Source of the DNA: Batillaria attramentaria
Taxonomy: Eukaryota; Mollusca; Gastropoda; Batillariidae
Reading direction: 5' to 3'
Length of the DNA stretch: 64,000 nucleotides
NCBI GenBank assembly: GCA_018292915.2
Contig: JACVVK020000317.1
Span: 92,501-156,500, forward strand
A program made the position numbers and the translations under genes. Shown here one piece after another: positions 52,788 through 63,720 of this stretch. A model generated the notes under the pieces. It did no database searches, had not been told where the DNA came from, and saw only the letters and a program-made list of their open reading frames with translations. Within the stretch, counting starts at the first letter, position 1. Every line of letters starts with the position of its first letter.

Positions 52788-54622
52788 TCTCTGTGTGTGT
52801 GTGTGTAGAGCGCTCTGAGCCAGCGTCTGCTGGGATACTGCGCTATATAAAAGCAATTTATTATTATTATTTTAATTAGGTTGCAGCTAACTTCAGCATC
52901 CATGTTTGAAATGTTTTTTTGATCGATGCTGTTTCTCCTTTACTACCTTGATACGTTGTGTGTTGACACAGATGTCCCATTCGTCCTCCACATCGTCCGT
53001 GTTATCATCAGACAGCGACACGCCCACACCGTTCAAGTCGTCTGATGCCTGTGTTATACGTGTCAGCATGGACTCGGCTGATCCCAGCTCAGATGCCAAG
53101 ACTCATGTGTACAAAAGCATCATGGTGAGAGTTGGTTGTGAAACTTCTTATGCGCCCTACTCCTGTTCCACATCCATCCCGTGTGCATGTATGCACAATT
53201 ACGCAGACACGTAGGTTGCCAATTTTTCGGAACACTCCAGATTTTGGGAATGAGAACTTTCGAAAATAAATTTTTCTGATTTAGAACTTTCAAAAATTGA
53301 ATTTTCCGGATTGGCAACATCATCGAGCAACAAGTTAAGGATTATAGGGTGACCACCGAGAGTGCTTGTAACGCCGTACATAAAGCATAGCTAGGCATGA
53401 TGCAGGCAGGTTTGACAAGTTAGTGAAAAAAGCCAGTTCCACTGTTGGCCTGAGTCTTGACCCCCTTCTTGTGATGGTTGAGAGACGCATGTACAGGAAA
53501 ACCAGAAGCATCATAGCAAACCCTACACATCCTCTTTGCAGTGTGTTTTTAGAACAACAAAGCTCATTCAGCAGTCGTTACATTACACCCAGGTGTTCCA
53601 CAGAGCGTTTCCGACGATCATTTATTCCCTATGCTATAAGACTGTTTAATGATACATTAACTGAGTGATGCAGACATACCATTGATTGTAAAGTAGTTTT
53701 AAGCACGGTTCTTATTTTTATTCTGTGTCCTCTACATAGGCACCTGTTATGTGACACCCCAGGTTTCTGTCCATTGAGAGAGTCGCTGCATGCTACATAA
53801 TTTTTTATCTCAATCATTGGCAGCGCATGATGTCTTAATTACATTCAAATTATAATACTGTGATGTTTTGGCTGACTGTGATGTACATGCACTTGACTTC
53901 ATTCTGTGATAGCAGACTGGCAGACAGACAGGTTCACTGCTTTTTCAGGTCGGGTGGTGTGTGTTTGGGTGTGTGTGTGGGTGCAGAGTGGGGTGGGCAG
54001 GTGGGGGGGGGGGGGGCTGAGTGCATACTGTCGGGTGGCATGGATTTCTATTTATTAACTTACTGAATTTGAATTTAATGTTTCCGAGTATCTTCATTTA
54101 GTATTGTCTTTTTATCTGTCTTAACTACTCTGTTCTGTCTTTTATGAAGTGGTGGCAAACTGAATTTCCCGTTTGGGATTAATAAAGTATTTTGAATTTG
54201 AATTTGAATTTGAAGACTCGGGAGTGCTCTCCCTTGATGAATTGTTTTTTTTTACATCGAAGTATGTGAAGTTAGGCTGGCAGTTGCAAGATCGGAGATA
54301 CACAGGCATGCTCATGCGCGCATACTTTTAAAGGTAATAGCATGACTTGATGTAATCCCCCAAACAGATGTTTTAAAAAATCTTAAGACACACTTGTTTT
54401 TTAAGTATCTGGACTGATCTGCGCGATCATACCAATGAGCTGTGACCTCAAAATGCGCAAGGTCCCATTTTTAATGTCTTACATTTAGCTCCTCACCACT
54501 GCTGTCTGTTAAGGTTTTATCTGGCTCATTCCAATCTATCCTTTTGTTTTGGGTTTTATCACTGGTACTTGTTCTTGGTTTTTAATTGTCTCTGTCTATC
54601 CTTTGTCATTTCTGCTCGGTCG

Positions 54623-54669
<47 letters not shown>

Positions 54670-55667
54670 TGCGTGCGTGTGCTCTTTTACTTTTTAGTTG
54701 TTCTTACGTAGTGTACACTGAGTGATTTTTTTTTTTTTTTTAAACTTCGGTTTTAGAATGTAAGGCGCCCTAGAGCTCGCCTCCCGGGGATAGGCGCCCT
54801 ATAAATATGATTATTATTATTATTATTATAAAATATATATGTTTTCTTAGCTTGGCACTCTACTTAAATTTTTTTTTCTTTTCATTTCATGCAAATACAT
54901 TAACTTCAGACAGAAATATTTTCAAACAGCATTTCGCGAGGTATTGTGAAATCTTACTGATTGACTGTTTCAGCTCAACAACACGGACCATACCCACACC
55001 GTGATAGAGAAAATCCTGGAGAAATACTCGCTTGAGGATCGGCCTGACCGCTTCTGTCTTCTGCAGATTTTGCCAGATGGGGGTACGGCCTGCTTCTCTA
55101 TATCATTACATTACCAGGGCAGTTTAAAGATGTTTGCTGTACATGCCATCAGTGCTGCGCATTTTGAATTTTAGGCACCTGTTCTTAAACGTGATCTTCT
55201 CTGTAAAGTGCTTCAGTACCAGTACAGCCAGAGAGAGAGAGAGAGAAACTATATTTTCTTAGGATAGTGATAAGTTCAGAGTTTAGGTTTGCAGACCTTT
55301 CTTAAATTCTGTTGAGACAAAGACTATTTCCTGCGAGCAGATGCTGCGTGTTTAAGAATAAACATTCAGGTGTGTAGACTTCTCTTAAATTTTGCCAAGA
55401 GAGAGAGGTCCCTGTAAGCTGGATCTTTCACCTGTACATTCAAGCGGACGGCTCATGGCTTAAGAAAAAAAAGTAAAGAAAGTATATGTAACAAAACTTT
55501 TAATTTAATGTCTTTTTCCAGAACTGTTGATCCCGGAGAGGGCAAACGTGTTCTACGCACTCAACAACTCAGTGGATCTCAACTTTGTGATACGACAGCG
55601 CTCCGAGCACGAGAGTCTGAAAGACAAGAAGAAAGGGAGACGGAAACTGAAAAAGTTGTCGTTGTAG
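37497..55667 (+). CDS. RalGDS/RGL-type Ral GEF, 16 exons, 695 aa
   Basis: Exons: 37497-37523, 38093-38218, 38714-38919, 39596-39658, 40169-40353, 41986-42119, 43059-43271, 43987-44090, 44296-44380, 45248-45337, 45954-46195, 47111-47179, 51724-51859, 52972-53124, 54974-55082, 55522-55667. Every junction is in phase (2088 nt). The REM/RasGEF_N part spans about 65-200 ([21 protein letters not shown]). The RasGEF (CDC25) part spans about 230-505 ([67 protein letters not shown]). After a Ser-rich linker, the RA domain spans about 594-690 ([34 protein letters not shown]). RalGDS proteins bind Ras-GTP through RA and load GTP on RalA/B, linking Ras to exocytosis. The end is basic ([13 protein letters not shown]). 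The donor at 45337 is weak. RGL1/2/3 versus RALGDS orthology is not resolved. Confidence 0.93.
38950..39110 (+). repeat. tRNA-derived SINE, second family, copy 2
   Basis: Head GATTTGGTGTAGTGGTTAAGG, B-box-like GTTTGGATCCC, body GAGTCAA..GTGCAGACTTGC, as at 1554. A further repeat-like body runs to about 39480. It starts about 30 bases past the donor of RalGEF exon 3. Confidence 0.65.
39870..40105. repeat. A/C-rich low-complexity block and (CA)n
   Basis: Runs of CAA, CAAA and poly-C followed by a short CA array, 60 bases upstream of RalGEF exon 5. The long open frames on both strands are artefacts of composition. Confidence 0.9.
41528..41939 (-). repeat. tRNA-derived SINE-B, full copy
   Basis: Nearly identical to 5491 and 28517, with the (AAT)n tail on the left. 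It is antisense to the RalGEF. Its tRNA end stops 46 bases before exon 6. Confidence 0.9.
42230..42370. repeat. Dispersed repeat R2, 3' part, copy 1
   Basis: CGTGCTCGTGGCTTTGCCACTTTGTCAC and TGCTGTACACTTTTCCTGG parallel 46670-46740 (GATCATGGCTTTGCCCC, ACTACACAGTTTTTCCCC). Confidence 0.5.
42615..42725 (+). pseudogene. LINE 3'-end fragment with (GTA)n tail
   Basis: [20 protein letters not shown] then LMLHLEPW is the same 3' end as the antisense LINE at 18838. It ends in GTA repeats. The block GTAGTAGTATGTTTG..GCAGAATCTTA just after is duplicated at about 42926. Confidence 0.75.
43588..43955 (-). repeat. Degenerate SINE-B copy
   Basis: It retains ACTGGACATAAACACATTACAATCA, GCAGAGGGGAAAGG, GAGAGAACC and ACTAGACC-like ends but differs at many sites and has lost the long tail. 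It is antisense to the RalGEF and ends 30 bases before exon 8. Confidence 0.75.
44111..44206. repeat. (CT)n-(CA)n compound microsatellite
   Basis: CT/GT run then CA array, in the short RalGEF intron 8, beginning 20 bases past the donor. Confidence 0.95.
45466..45575 (+). repeat. Retroposon 3' tail (GTAAGGCGCC family)
   Basis: GTGTGTGTTGATTGTAAGGC then GCCCTGAGCTCC..(ATT)n. Relatives are at 17185-17235, at 54755-54832 and, more distantly, at 52805-52872. This common SINE tail ends in ATT repeats. Confidence 0.65.
45605..45940 (+). repeat. Degenerate SINE-B copy, sense to RalGEF
   Basis: Matches the reverse complement of the 41528 copy (ATGTGGCACCGTTTATTCGG, TCAGCCCACAAA, GTGTTGGGTTCAGTTTGCG, AAGCGCCTGTATTA). 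Its 3' end stops about 14 bases before the acceptor of exon 11. Confidence 0.8.
46280..46860. repeat. Dispersed repeat R2 with internal ~85-bp tandem units
   Basis: Units of the form CTCTGAAGCACTT..ATCA..CACCAAA..GCACAGATTTTAGTC recur about every 85-90 bases. The same units occur at 63310-63720, in both cases led by CTTCCACCTTTTG. It is in RalGEF intron 11. Confidence 0.7.
48270..48690. repeat. Dispersed repeat R3, intact copy
   Basis: Blocks GAGAACTTT.AAAAATGAAATTTTC repeat internally. The 3' part GAGAGTACTTGTAACGCCAT, AAAGCATAGC and CTCTCCCTTGATGAA is also found at 53213-53395 plus 54214-54305, split there by a LINE. Confidence 0.75.
49125..49232 (+). CDS. Candidate cassette exon of the RalGEF, 36 codons
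   Basis: A 108-base stretch between exons 12 and 13 has a good acceptor (TTTCGCTGGCAG) and a consensus donor (CCTCG|GTAAGT). It starts and ends in phase 2, the same as the flanking junction, so inclusion keeps frame. It would add [20 protein letters not shown] then [17 protein letters not shown], Ser/Arg-rich like a regulated linker. It lies in the GEF-to-RA linker, where RGL proteins vary. RNA evidence is needed to call it used. Confidence 0.6.
52365..52640 (+). pseudogene. LINE reverse-transcriptase C-terminal fragment
   Basis: [41 protein letters not shown] then, after a frameshift, [19 protein letters not shown]. It is the same family end as 26505-26770. It lies in RalGEF intron 13. Confidence 0.8.
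52752..52875 (+). repeat. (GT)n plus SINE tail
   Basis: A GT array is followed by AGAGCGCTCTGAGCC..CTGCGCTATATAAAAGC and (ATT)n, the widespread CORE/V-type SINE ending. It ends about 97 bases before RalGEF exon 14. Confidence 0.7.
53404..54213 (+). pseudogene. 5'-truncated LINE inserted in repeat R3
   Basis: The translation [20 protein letters not shown] then [20 protein letters not shown] is a typical LINE polyprotein end. A 3' UTR follows, ending in GGCAAACTGAATTTCCCG, AATAAAGTATTTT and (GAATTT)n. Repeat R3 sequence flanks it on both sides. Confidence 0.85.
54625..54680. repeat. (GT)n-(GCGT)n microsatellite
   Basis: GT array grading into about eight GCGT units in RalGEF intron 14. A GTAAGGCGCC-type tail with (ATT)n follows at 54755-54832. 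Confidence 0.95.
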
Positions 55668-55726
55668 TGATTCAAGTGTAGTTGTGGGCTGTGAAAACAT
55701 TGTATTTGTGTGTATGATTCTGAAAA

Positions 55727-55762
<36 letters not shown>

Positions 55763-56180
55763 GCGTGCAAGCTGCCATTAGTAAACTGAACATAATGCTC
55801 ACTTTGTAAGTTAAGGTGTGAAGAGTACCTAATATTTTTGTTTGTTTGTTTGTATTTAGTTTGGTCTGAAAAATACCAAATTTTACTTGAGTTGTTAGTG
55901 ATATGTATTCCTGTACATAATGGCTAGTTTGGGAAAAAATAAGAAATTGTAAATTGACCCTGCAGTGATTTGTTGCTTGGATGTCATCTTCAGTCAGGAA
56001 CGTTATCGGCGCCCGCATTTCTAGTTTGGATTTGTTTGTGATATGTTTTTTTTTAGTTTTCATTTTTTTTAGCATGTGTCTGTAAGGTGTCACAAATACT
56101 GCCATTGGCAGTTTGTGCATGTGTGAGAGTGGGAGATAGGATTGATAAAAAGATATAGATACTCACTCGCATAATAAAGC
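55668..56180 (+). other. RalGEF 3' UTR (probable)
   Basis: After the TAG at 55665-55667 there is a short (GT)n (55730-55766). The first clear AATAAA is at 56173-56178, giving a 3' UTR of about 0.5 kb. The true cleavage site is unknown and the UTR may be longer. Confidence 0.45.
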
Positions 56181-56939
56181 ACAGGCCTTTCATAGATTCA
56201 AAGTTCTGATCCTGAGAAGGGATGTTGAGGAAAGGTTTAAATTGATCATGAGGATTCATTCGAGCTGTACCAAAAAGTTCATTGCTGAACATTTGTAACA
56301 AGTGTAAATGTTAGTTGACAGACTTTGAGTTCATTGTGTTTGAATTTGTGGAATAGTAGATAAATTTAATGGCAAAAGATACCAGAAGATTGAGTTGTAA
56401 ATGCTGTAAAGGCAACAAAATGTCCGTAGAAGTTTGATATTTTGGCAAATCTATCTGCCTTCCTCAGAAACTATGGTGTCGCTGATGACCAATGTCAAAC
56501 TTAGACATGAAAATGAGGCAGTGACCTCATTGATTGAATTATTTTAAATTGAGGGTTCTCTGCCAGAAGATACTTTCGATACAGATAGAAAGTACAAAGT
56601 ACATTCTGGAGGGAACTTTTTTTTTTTTTTTTTAAATCAAGGTATCAAGTTTGTGATGTTTATTCATTGTTTACTTTGTCAGATAAAGACTGACGGAGTT
56701 AGAGGTGCTACCTTTCATTGTTAGTTTTGTTCGTTTGTGCAATACTTCGGGCGTAGTATGGAATATTTGTGTAATCCGCTTGAAGTGGGTTGGGTGGGTA
56801 GTTACTTCCCAGTGGCAATAGTCAGTTCAGTTCAGTGTAACTTTGTTGTCTGATAAACTGTCTGAAATTATTTCATCTGATGTGTTGCTGTAGTTAGTGG
56901 AGAAATTGGTCACAAAAATCAGGGTTACTGCGCTGTCAA

Positions 56940-57780
56940 AAACCATTGTTAATGCGTTCTTTTCCGTCTTTCAAACCTGTATGTCTTCCAGTCAAACCAG
57001 AGTAGCAACCATTCTTCCAGATGTCTTGTAGAGTATAAACACTTCGTCTTCTTGTTCTTCTGTGTTCAATATCTGGCCGTGCTGTATCCTTACTCTGGCG
57101 ACTGCCAGGAAGTTGTCCATCTTTTGTGCTTGGTGCATGGGTCTCCAGAGCTTCGTGCTCAGGGTCCGTACAGGTCATGGAATCCTGGAAAAGTCATGAA
57201 ATTTGAAAATAGCTTTTCCAGGCCTGGAAAGTTATGAAATTATCTCAAGAGTTGTGAAAAGTCATGAAATTTCAGAATTTTATGGCAGCCATTTTGAGCC
57301 GGACAGTGAAACAGTCGGATGACTCACTGGACTGATCGCCAAAAATACCAACCGCCTTCCCATGAGGCTAATGACGAGCTCTGAACGTTGGTCTTGCTGA
57401 CTGCGATAACTTGGATAAGCTCATAATTTCCACCCCTGTGTGTGTCAGTGTGAAAGAGGGCGAGGAAGTTGTCATGGAAAACAGGAGAGTTGGCCTGGTA
57501 AAGTCATGAATTTTTGAGACTGTGAACCTGTATGGACCCTGGGTGCTGATGGTGGTGTTGGTTGGCCAAAAGGATTGGCAAAGTGTCTGCAGATGTTGGC
57601 AGAGTTGGAGAATGCGAGCTGGGGGTTTGTTCCTCAGAGCCACATTCACAGTTGGCCGAATCTGAAAGTTTCAGCGTGAACCACTTTGTTAATTTAACCC
57701 TCTCTCTGACATTGGTGCGACTTTCAGGCTGTCGCCACTGTCGGTCTTTTCTTGCATCCTGTACCAAACGTCAATACAAT
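56940..57780 (-). pseudogene. LINE C-terminal fragment split by a DNA transposon
   Basis: On minus, LKLSDSANCECGSEEQTP then, frameshifted, ILQLCQHLQTLCQSFWP gives the C.CG....QT..HILQ.C knuckle seen after the RNase H region of several LINE clades. The following part (EALETHAPSTKDGQLPG..) continues past an insert at 57160-57541. The reading frame is broken. Confidence 0.6.
57160..57541. mobile_element. MITE with CAGGGTCC termini, 382 bp
   Basis: The left end CAGGGTCCGTACAGGTCATGG and right end CCTGTATGGACCCTG are inverted complements over about 14 bases. The inside repeats AAGTCATGAAATTT, as in the widespread non-autonomous element with this theme. GTGCT flanks both ends (57155 and 57543). 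No ORF. Confidence 0.75.
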
Positions 57781-57789
57781 ATTCTCACT

Positions 57790-59840
57790 TCACAGGGTTT
57801 TCTGTTTACAAAGATTTTTACTTTTAGGTGCTTTCAGTGCAATCAAAAGTTTATGTTTGTTTTGTGTTTCTAGCAATATGGATGTTTGTACATATGACAA
57901 CATGCACAATAATGAGTAGGGCAGCTGAGAAATGCCTTTTTTAAAAATAAGAATAATAATAATAATCCGCAGAAACTAGAGACTTCGTGGGCAATAATGG
58001 CACACAGGTTTGGGCTTTGTTACAGTGCTATAATGCAGAGGTCTGAGTGAAAAACATATTTACACAGTTTGTACATGTGTATGAAATTAACTGGTTTCTT
58101 CTTTTTTCTTCATTTTGCTCTTCTTCTTTTTTTTCTTTTCTTTTTTTTTGGCATCGTTTTCTTCAACTAGGTGTCACAGAACAGTGTGCTGAATATGATT
58201 CTGAACACACTTTTTGGTGCCGTCTGTTGAGAGAGCTAGCTTCAGTTGTGATTGTGAATGTGTGTGTGTGAGCAGACTGCCTCACGTTTGCAATGTTTTT
58301 GCACGGGGTTAAACAAAATGGACAGGCGTTTTTCCGCTAGCCTGCTGCTTCCAGTCATTGCACCCTCGTTTGATGTTTCCATCCTGCGCTGTGTTTTTCC
58401 AGCGCCCACCTTTCCAAATTAAAAAAAATCATTGCACCGGAAGTACGCTGCAGCATATTCACTTGTGGTTTAGAAAGGACAGGGTCATTGATCAGCCGGG
58501 AAACAGCTTGTACTAATATGTTGCTAAAATCTAAAGGTATGTATGTATGTGCTCGTATTTCAAAATATGATGGCTATAGTTGAGAGTACTTGCAAAACTT
58601 TTGAAGCGACAGTGCACCAGGAAAACGCTTCTCCATTTTGTTTAACCCCTGTGTCGGTGGTTGATGATATAAGCACATACCAAGTTAAATACTGTCCTTC
58701 TGTAATCACTTACGTATACCATCTTCGAATAACTGTAATTAAGGTGCTCACTCATTTCAGTTGAGGAGAGTATGGCCACCTTTTCCCTCCTAAACTCATT
58801 TGCTCAGTTTTCTTTCGGTTTCTGCTTAACGTAATGTTTGCCAGTTTTGGTGTGTGTGCGTGTGTGTGTGTGTGCGCACTCGCGCATGTTGTTAGTGGTG
58901 TTGACTTTTTAAAGTTCTGTTGTACGTGTAGATGTACTTTCCATTGAAAGTACGTGAGACGTGAATTCTGCTTTGTACTCTCACATATCTCTGTTGTGTG
59001 TAATGAATGATTGGAGATCAGTCATTTACTTCACCTGGCTTAGTGCTTTTATCTTTCATCCTACTTTTTTCAGTGACAAGCAGTGGAAGTTTAGTTTTAT
59101 TTGCAGATTAGCTGGGTGGGTAAAGAGCTGGGTTGTTCTGTGTTCTTCAGAATAGCGCACAATTTGCTATAACTGCCTCCATTTCAGTATGTAGGATTTC
59201 ACTGGAAAGATCGTGAAACTTTGTATTTCTGTTGGTATGTTTTGGGTTCATTTAAGTTGATGATTAGATAAATTGTATGTGACCTGGAAAATTAATGTCA
59301 ACACTACAAATGTTGAAACAGAAATCAGAATGCCTGTTTCATTTATTATTTATTTAAACTTTAATTGTTGAGTTTTGTGATAGATATTGGTGCTGACTTC
59401 ACAGCTGTTGATGTTTTGTTGGGAAAGGTGTTCACGTTATATTTATTTCTTTGCAATGACGTCTGTTAGCACGTGTATTGTACAGATTTTATTTTTTATT
59501 TCTCTGCAATGTTACATACGAGCACCTTGCGTATCTTACTGTCTGCAATCATGGTTTGATCTAGGTGATGGACGTTTTCTTCCTTTAGTCATGAATAACA
59601 AAGTTAACCTTTTTATGATAATTTCCCTCTTTATTTAGACTTTGTTTCTTTGAATTTTTATCTCATCTTATATCAGTACAGTGCTTTTTAAAAATATTTT
59701 GTGGATGTCTAGTCAGGCTTGCTTTTATCATTGAAAGTGTATATAGGCATGTCCGCCAAAGATGTTCAAATGATATTGAACGCTTAACTACTAAGCTTTA
59801 GTTTTACATAATTGGTTTCTGACTCCTGTAAAATCAGTGT
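57790..59840. other. No gene seen
   Basis: AT-rich, mostly unique sequence with short T runs and a small (GT)n at 58852. No exon pair or domain was recognised on either strand. Confidence 0.5.
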
Positions 59841-59849
59841 TTATAGTTG

Positions 59850-60331
59850 TACTTTCTTCCTTTCTAGCAGAGCTGGTGACTTCTTCTTCTTCTTTTGCGT
59901 TCCCTGTTCTGGACTCCGCCTCAGATGATTAGGTTTGTGGTCTTTATATAAGCAGTGGTCTTCAAGAGGTCTGTTTTGCTGCCCCAGAGTTTCTCTGCCA
60001 GTGTGGCTCCGTTCGGCCAGTGTTGTGTCCTTGCTTCTTTGAAGAGGGGGCAGGACTGCAGAATGTGTTCCGGGGTTTGAGGGGCTGTTCCGCACGGACA
60101 GTCTGGTGAGTGTGACAGCCCAAGGCGGCACAGATGGGCACGCAGTCTGCAGTGTCCAGTTCGTAGTCTGAAGATGGTGGTCTGTTCATAACGCTGGAGC
60201 TGTGGCATCTGGTCGTTAGATGGGGGATTGTGTTGCGCCGTCCAGATTGTCTTGTACTGATGTTTTACCAGAGTCTTGGCTTCTGTGTAGGAGACTGCCT
60301 GCTGGGGTTGGCTGGTGACAATTTTTAACAT
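59850..60331 (-). pseudogene. LINE fragment, RNase H-to-knuckle end
   Basis: The translation runs about 136 codons open: YKTIWTAQHN, RYEQTTIFRLRTGHCRLRAH, LCRLGLSHSPDCPCGTAPQT, PEHILQSCPLF, then stop. This is the typical C-terminal part of jockey/I-like LINE ORF2. It is truncated at both ends of the element. Confidence 0.8.
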
Positions 60332-60334
60332 GTA

Positions 60335-63300
60335 TCATGTTCACGTCAAGTTAATGAAGTGAGAAGGAGTCACCAATGGACGCCTGAAACACTTGACAAA
60401 TTGTGACTGTCATCATGGAATTTGGGCATACATGTACATGTAACTCTATATTGGGAATGGGTCCGGATGACACACTGCAACTACTTCTCTTGTGCTATTC
60501 GGAAGCAAGTTGTGCCCAGACCACAACATTGTCAGTATGCTGTTGATGTTTGTCTAAGTGAGTTCATTTTTGATGTCATGCTTTCCTGTATTTTTTTCTT
60601 TCTCTTAAATTACACAGTGTTATATATATTGTTAATTGAGTTCTGTTCATGCAGTACCGTCATGAAATATTTCCACTGCTAGAACACTTGTCCGTTTTTT
60701 CCTTGTACATCTACAGTTGTGGAGTACAAGACTGCAAGAGGCGCCGATATGAAATCGCTAACCTTGAAACTGCTGCGTAATTACCTCCTCAGGCTTATTT
60801 TTGTCTTGATAATTTGCTATGAAGAGAGAGAGAGAGAGAATGAATGAATGAATGAATTATTTTACGACGGCAAAAAGATGTTGGTCTTTGTGATATGGTA
60901 GACTTCTTCTCGGCGCTCATAACCGTCTAATTTTAGTCACCCGAGGTGCAGCAGGGGTTGAGGACGAGGTGGTGAAAAAGTGGTACTGCTAATCGTTGGC
61001 AGACCAGTTTTTAACTTTTCTCTTGCTGGTACATGTGCTACACAAAGATTTAACTCTTTCGGTACGAACAGACAGAAATCTGTCCAACATAAAAATAAAG
61101 CCTTTCTGGACGAAGGAACACACTCCTGTTCAGAGCACTACTAATGTTTCTGCACAGTCACTGTTAACATGGGAACAAAGCTAATACTGTGTAGCTCTTC
61201 CCAAAGATCGCAGCAAATGGTTTAATGGAAGTCAGTACTACTTTGAACACATATGCGTCCCTTTGTCCTGAATGACTGTCGGACCAACCAAGACCAGGTG
61301 TAATATTGTCGATTTTCAGCTGTCTGTCTGATACAGTTTTGTTGTCCTTATCTGTCTGAAACTGTTTCATATTACAAGTCTAACTAATGAACTAAAAACA
61401 CAATTTTGCATTTTTTTTCTAATCACCTAAACAATCAGTTTCTAGTGAAAAGAAGTACCGAATGGGTTAAAAGAGAGAGGTACTGACACTTGGAAAGAGA
61501 GTTGTGTATATATGCAGGATGCCAAATGTCATTGTTGTCTGTGAGTTGAACGGTGTGACTAATAGACTTGCATCGACAGGATGCTACAGAGTGGAAGTAC
61601 GTGCATGTTGTTTTGTCTATTTACCACACTTGACTAATCAAACCAAAAATCAAAGACTTGACCATCTGATTGCAAATCGACACAATGGAAACCCCCCCTG
61701 TGCATAATATTCATGTAAAACTTACGCTGCTCATTCTTGGCTCATTGAATTGAAAAAGAAAGAAGCAGTGGAAAAAAAATGGTTTATCTCCAGGTATACG
61801 ACGAATTGTGTTCAAGGAATGCAAAGCTATCAAACGACAAAAAATGTCAACTGGCCTCTCTCTAAACTCTGCTATTATGGAATTACACATGTTCAGTAAT
61901 GATTTGTCCTCGGACTTTATAAGTGACGTTCATTGAGTACGTATGTAATTCTATCCATATCTTGTGGTGCCCCTGCACCCTTACTTTTCAATAACATGGG
62001 TAAAGACAGTTGCAGTACAGCTATTTTCAATTTTTTTTTAAAGTTCAAATTTTAAAATATACTGTAGAAATCCCAATAGGGAAATTAAATATGCCACCGT
62101 AGAGAAAAAGGTGACAGAGTGGCTAGCTGGGGCAGCCCCTCGACACATGGTCACATGGCCTTTTTGGTTCTAAGCATAAATACCCAAATTTGGGTGATAT
62201 CGTGTGTTGAGATCTCCTCTTATAGTCAAAACCAGTGGAATGTTTGAGGATTTGGTGAGGCATAATAGGCACAGCATGAAGTACAGTGAATGTCAAAAGG
62301 GGATGTGTTGATTTGCTTTCAGACGCTTCAGTCACTCACATCCGTCACCAGCTACATTTTATGTGTACTTATTTTACTCAGTCGTTTTAGGACTGTAACC
62401 GTTCGTTGTGTTCATGTTGTCAACCTGTGTTTGTTGAACGTTAACGGAGTTCGTTGTTTGTTGTTGCCAAACTGCTTGTCTATTCATGATCTCGTGTCAA
62501 CATTGTCTTTTATCCAACATTGTAACATATTATTTATTGTAAACCATTTCATGTTTTGTGTTATTACATACATACGACGTGTAAGAATGAAGTTTCATCT
62601 CTGTTTGACGGTTTTTTTCCTTGTTACATGCTCTGAACACCAAGCAAGGCGCTAAACAGATTCACAGATTTGGTTATTTTTTGTGTGATATGTTTCTTGT
62701 GATTATTTAATGCTATGTTTAGTCTAAACCAAACATGGACTGCGGCGGTGAGGGTGCATAATGCACGATTCTGTGTAGTCTATTGTCATACATACAACAC
62801 TTGGACTTCTTTACACAATATGGTAAATAACAAAACTAAGTTCCTTATCACCAATGTACGAGACGATTTTCACTTTTTTTTCTGTCTTCTTTGTTGCTTG
62901 GATTGATTAGGGTCTCGGTACAAGCAGTGCAATTTTACTTATTATATATTTACACATATGTACGCAAACTGTGTATCTGCCTTCACTGCGCTTCAGTCTT
63001 GCAGTAAAGGCAATACCTTTCTTATGGTCATTTTGTGCATTAATTATGCATGTACCGGTAACCCTGGTAGAGAGATCGATTTCACATACTTACTTTTTCT
63101 GCACACCAGACAAGCAAAGGAGTGTAAACTGCTGATGGTGTCTGTAGGGGCCATTCGTTGAGTTTAAAATGTAGGAATAATTTCAGGTGGAAAGATCTGA
63201 GAAAGAATCTACTGGTAGTTTTACACAAACTACTAGGTTGTCATGAAACAAGTGTACCATCACATTGTAAATGGCAAAAGGCATCAGCGCTCATCAAATC
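60335..63300. other. No gene seen
   Basis: Contains a (GA)n-(GAAT)n patch at about 60822-60860, otherwise unique AT-rich sequence. The open frames here lack splice context, codon structure or family resemblance. Confidence 0.5.
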
Positions 63301-63309
63301 CCTGCCCAT

Positions 63310-63720
63310 AGGCCCTTGGACGAATGACATTCCTCAAGTCATTAAACTGGGATTAAAATCTTCCACCTTTTGGTGGATATCTACCTTTGGCTGAAAGTTT
63401 TTCCTTCACTACAAAAGTGTGTTTCCTCTGAAGCACTTAACAGAATGCTAGAACACACCAAACTGCACAGATTTTAGTCTAATTCTAAACATTTCCTCAA
63501 ATGGAAGAGTTTTCTCCTCTGATACCCTTAAAGTCATTCAAACACGAAAAATGCACAGATTTTAGCCTACACCCCCCCCCCCCCCCCCCAAAAAAAAAAA
63601 AAAAAAAGGAAAAAAAGTTTCCTTCTCTGAAGCACTGAAAATCATGCCAGAATGCACCAGATTGCACAGATTCTGGTCTAAGTGAAAGAAAAGTCTGTGG
63701 AAGTATTTTGCATTTTTTCC
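63310..63720. repeat. Dispersed repeat R2, copy with ~85-bp tandem units
   Basis: CTCTGAAGCACTTAACAGAA, GCACAGATTTTAGTCTAATT and similar units recur, as at 46280-46600. A poly-C/poly-A tract splits it at 63572-63610. Confidence 0.7.

Noticed and set aside
55569..56120. 183-codon frame on minus
   Set aside because: It is antisense to the last RalGEF exon and its 3' UTR and contains a CA array.
62290..62655. 121-codon frame on plus, hydrophobic
   Set aside because: There is no start context, splice partner or domain; AT-rich sequence gives such frames by chance.
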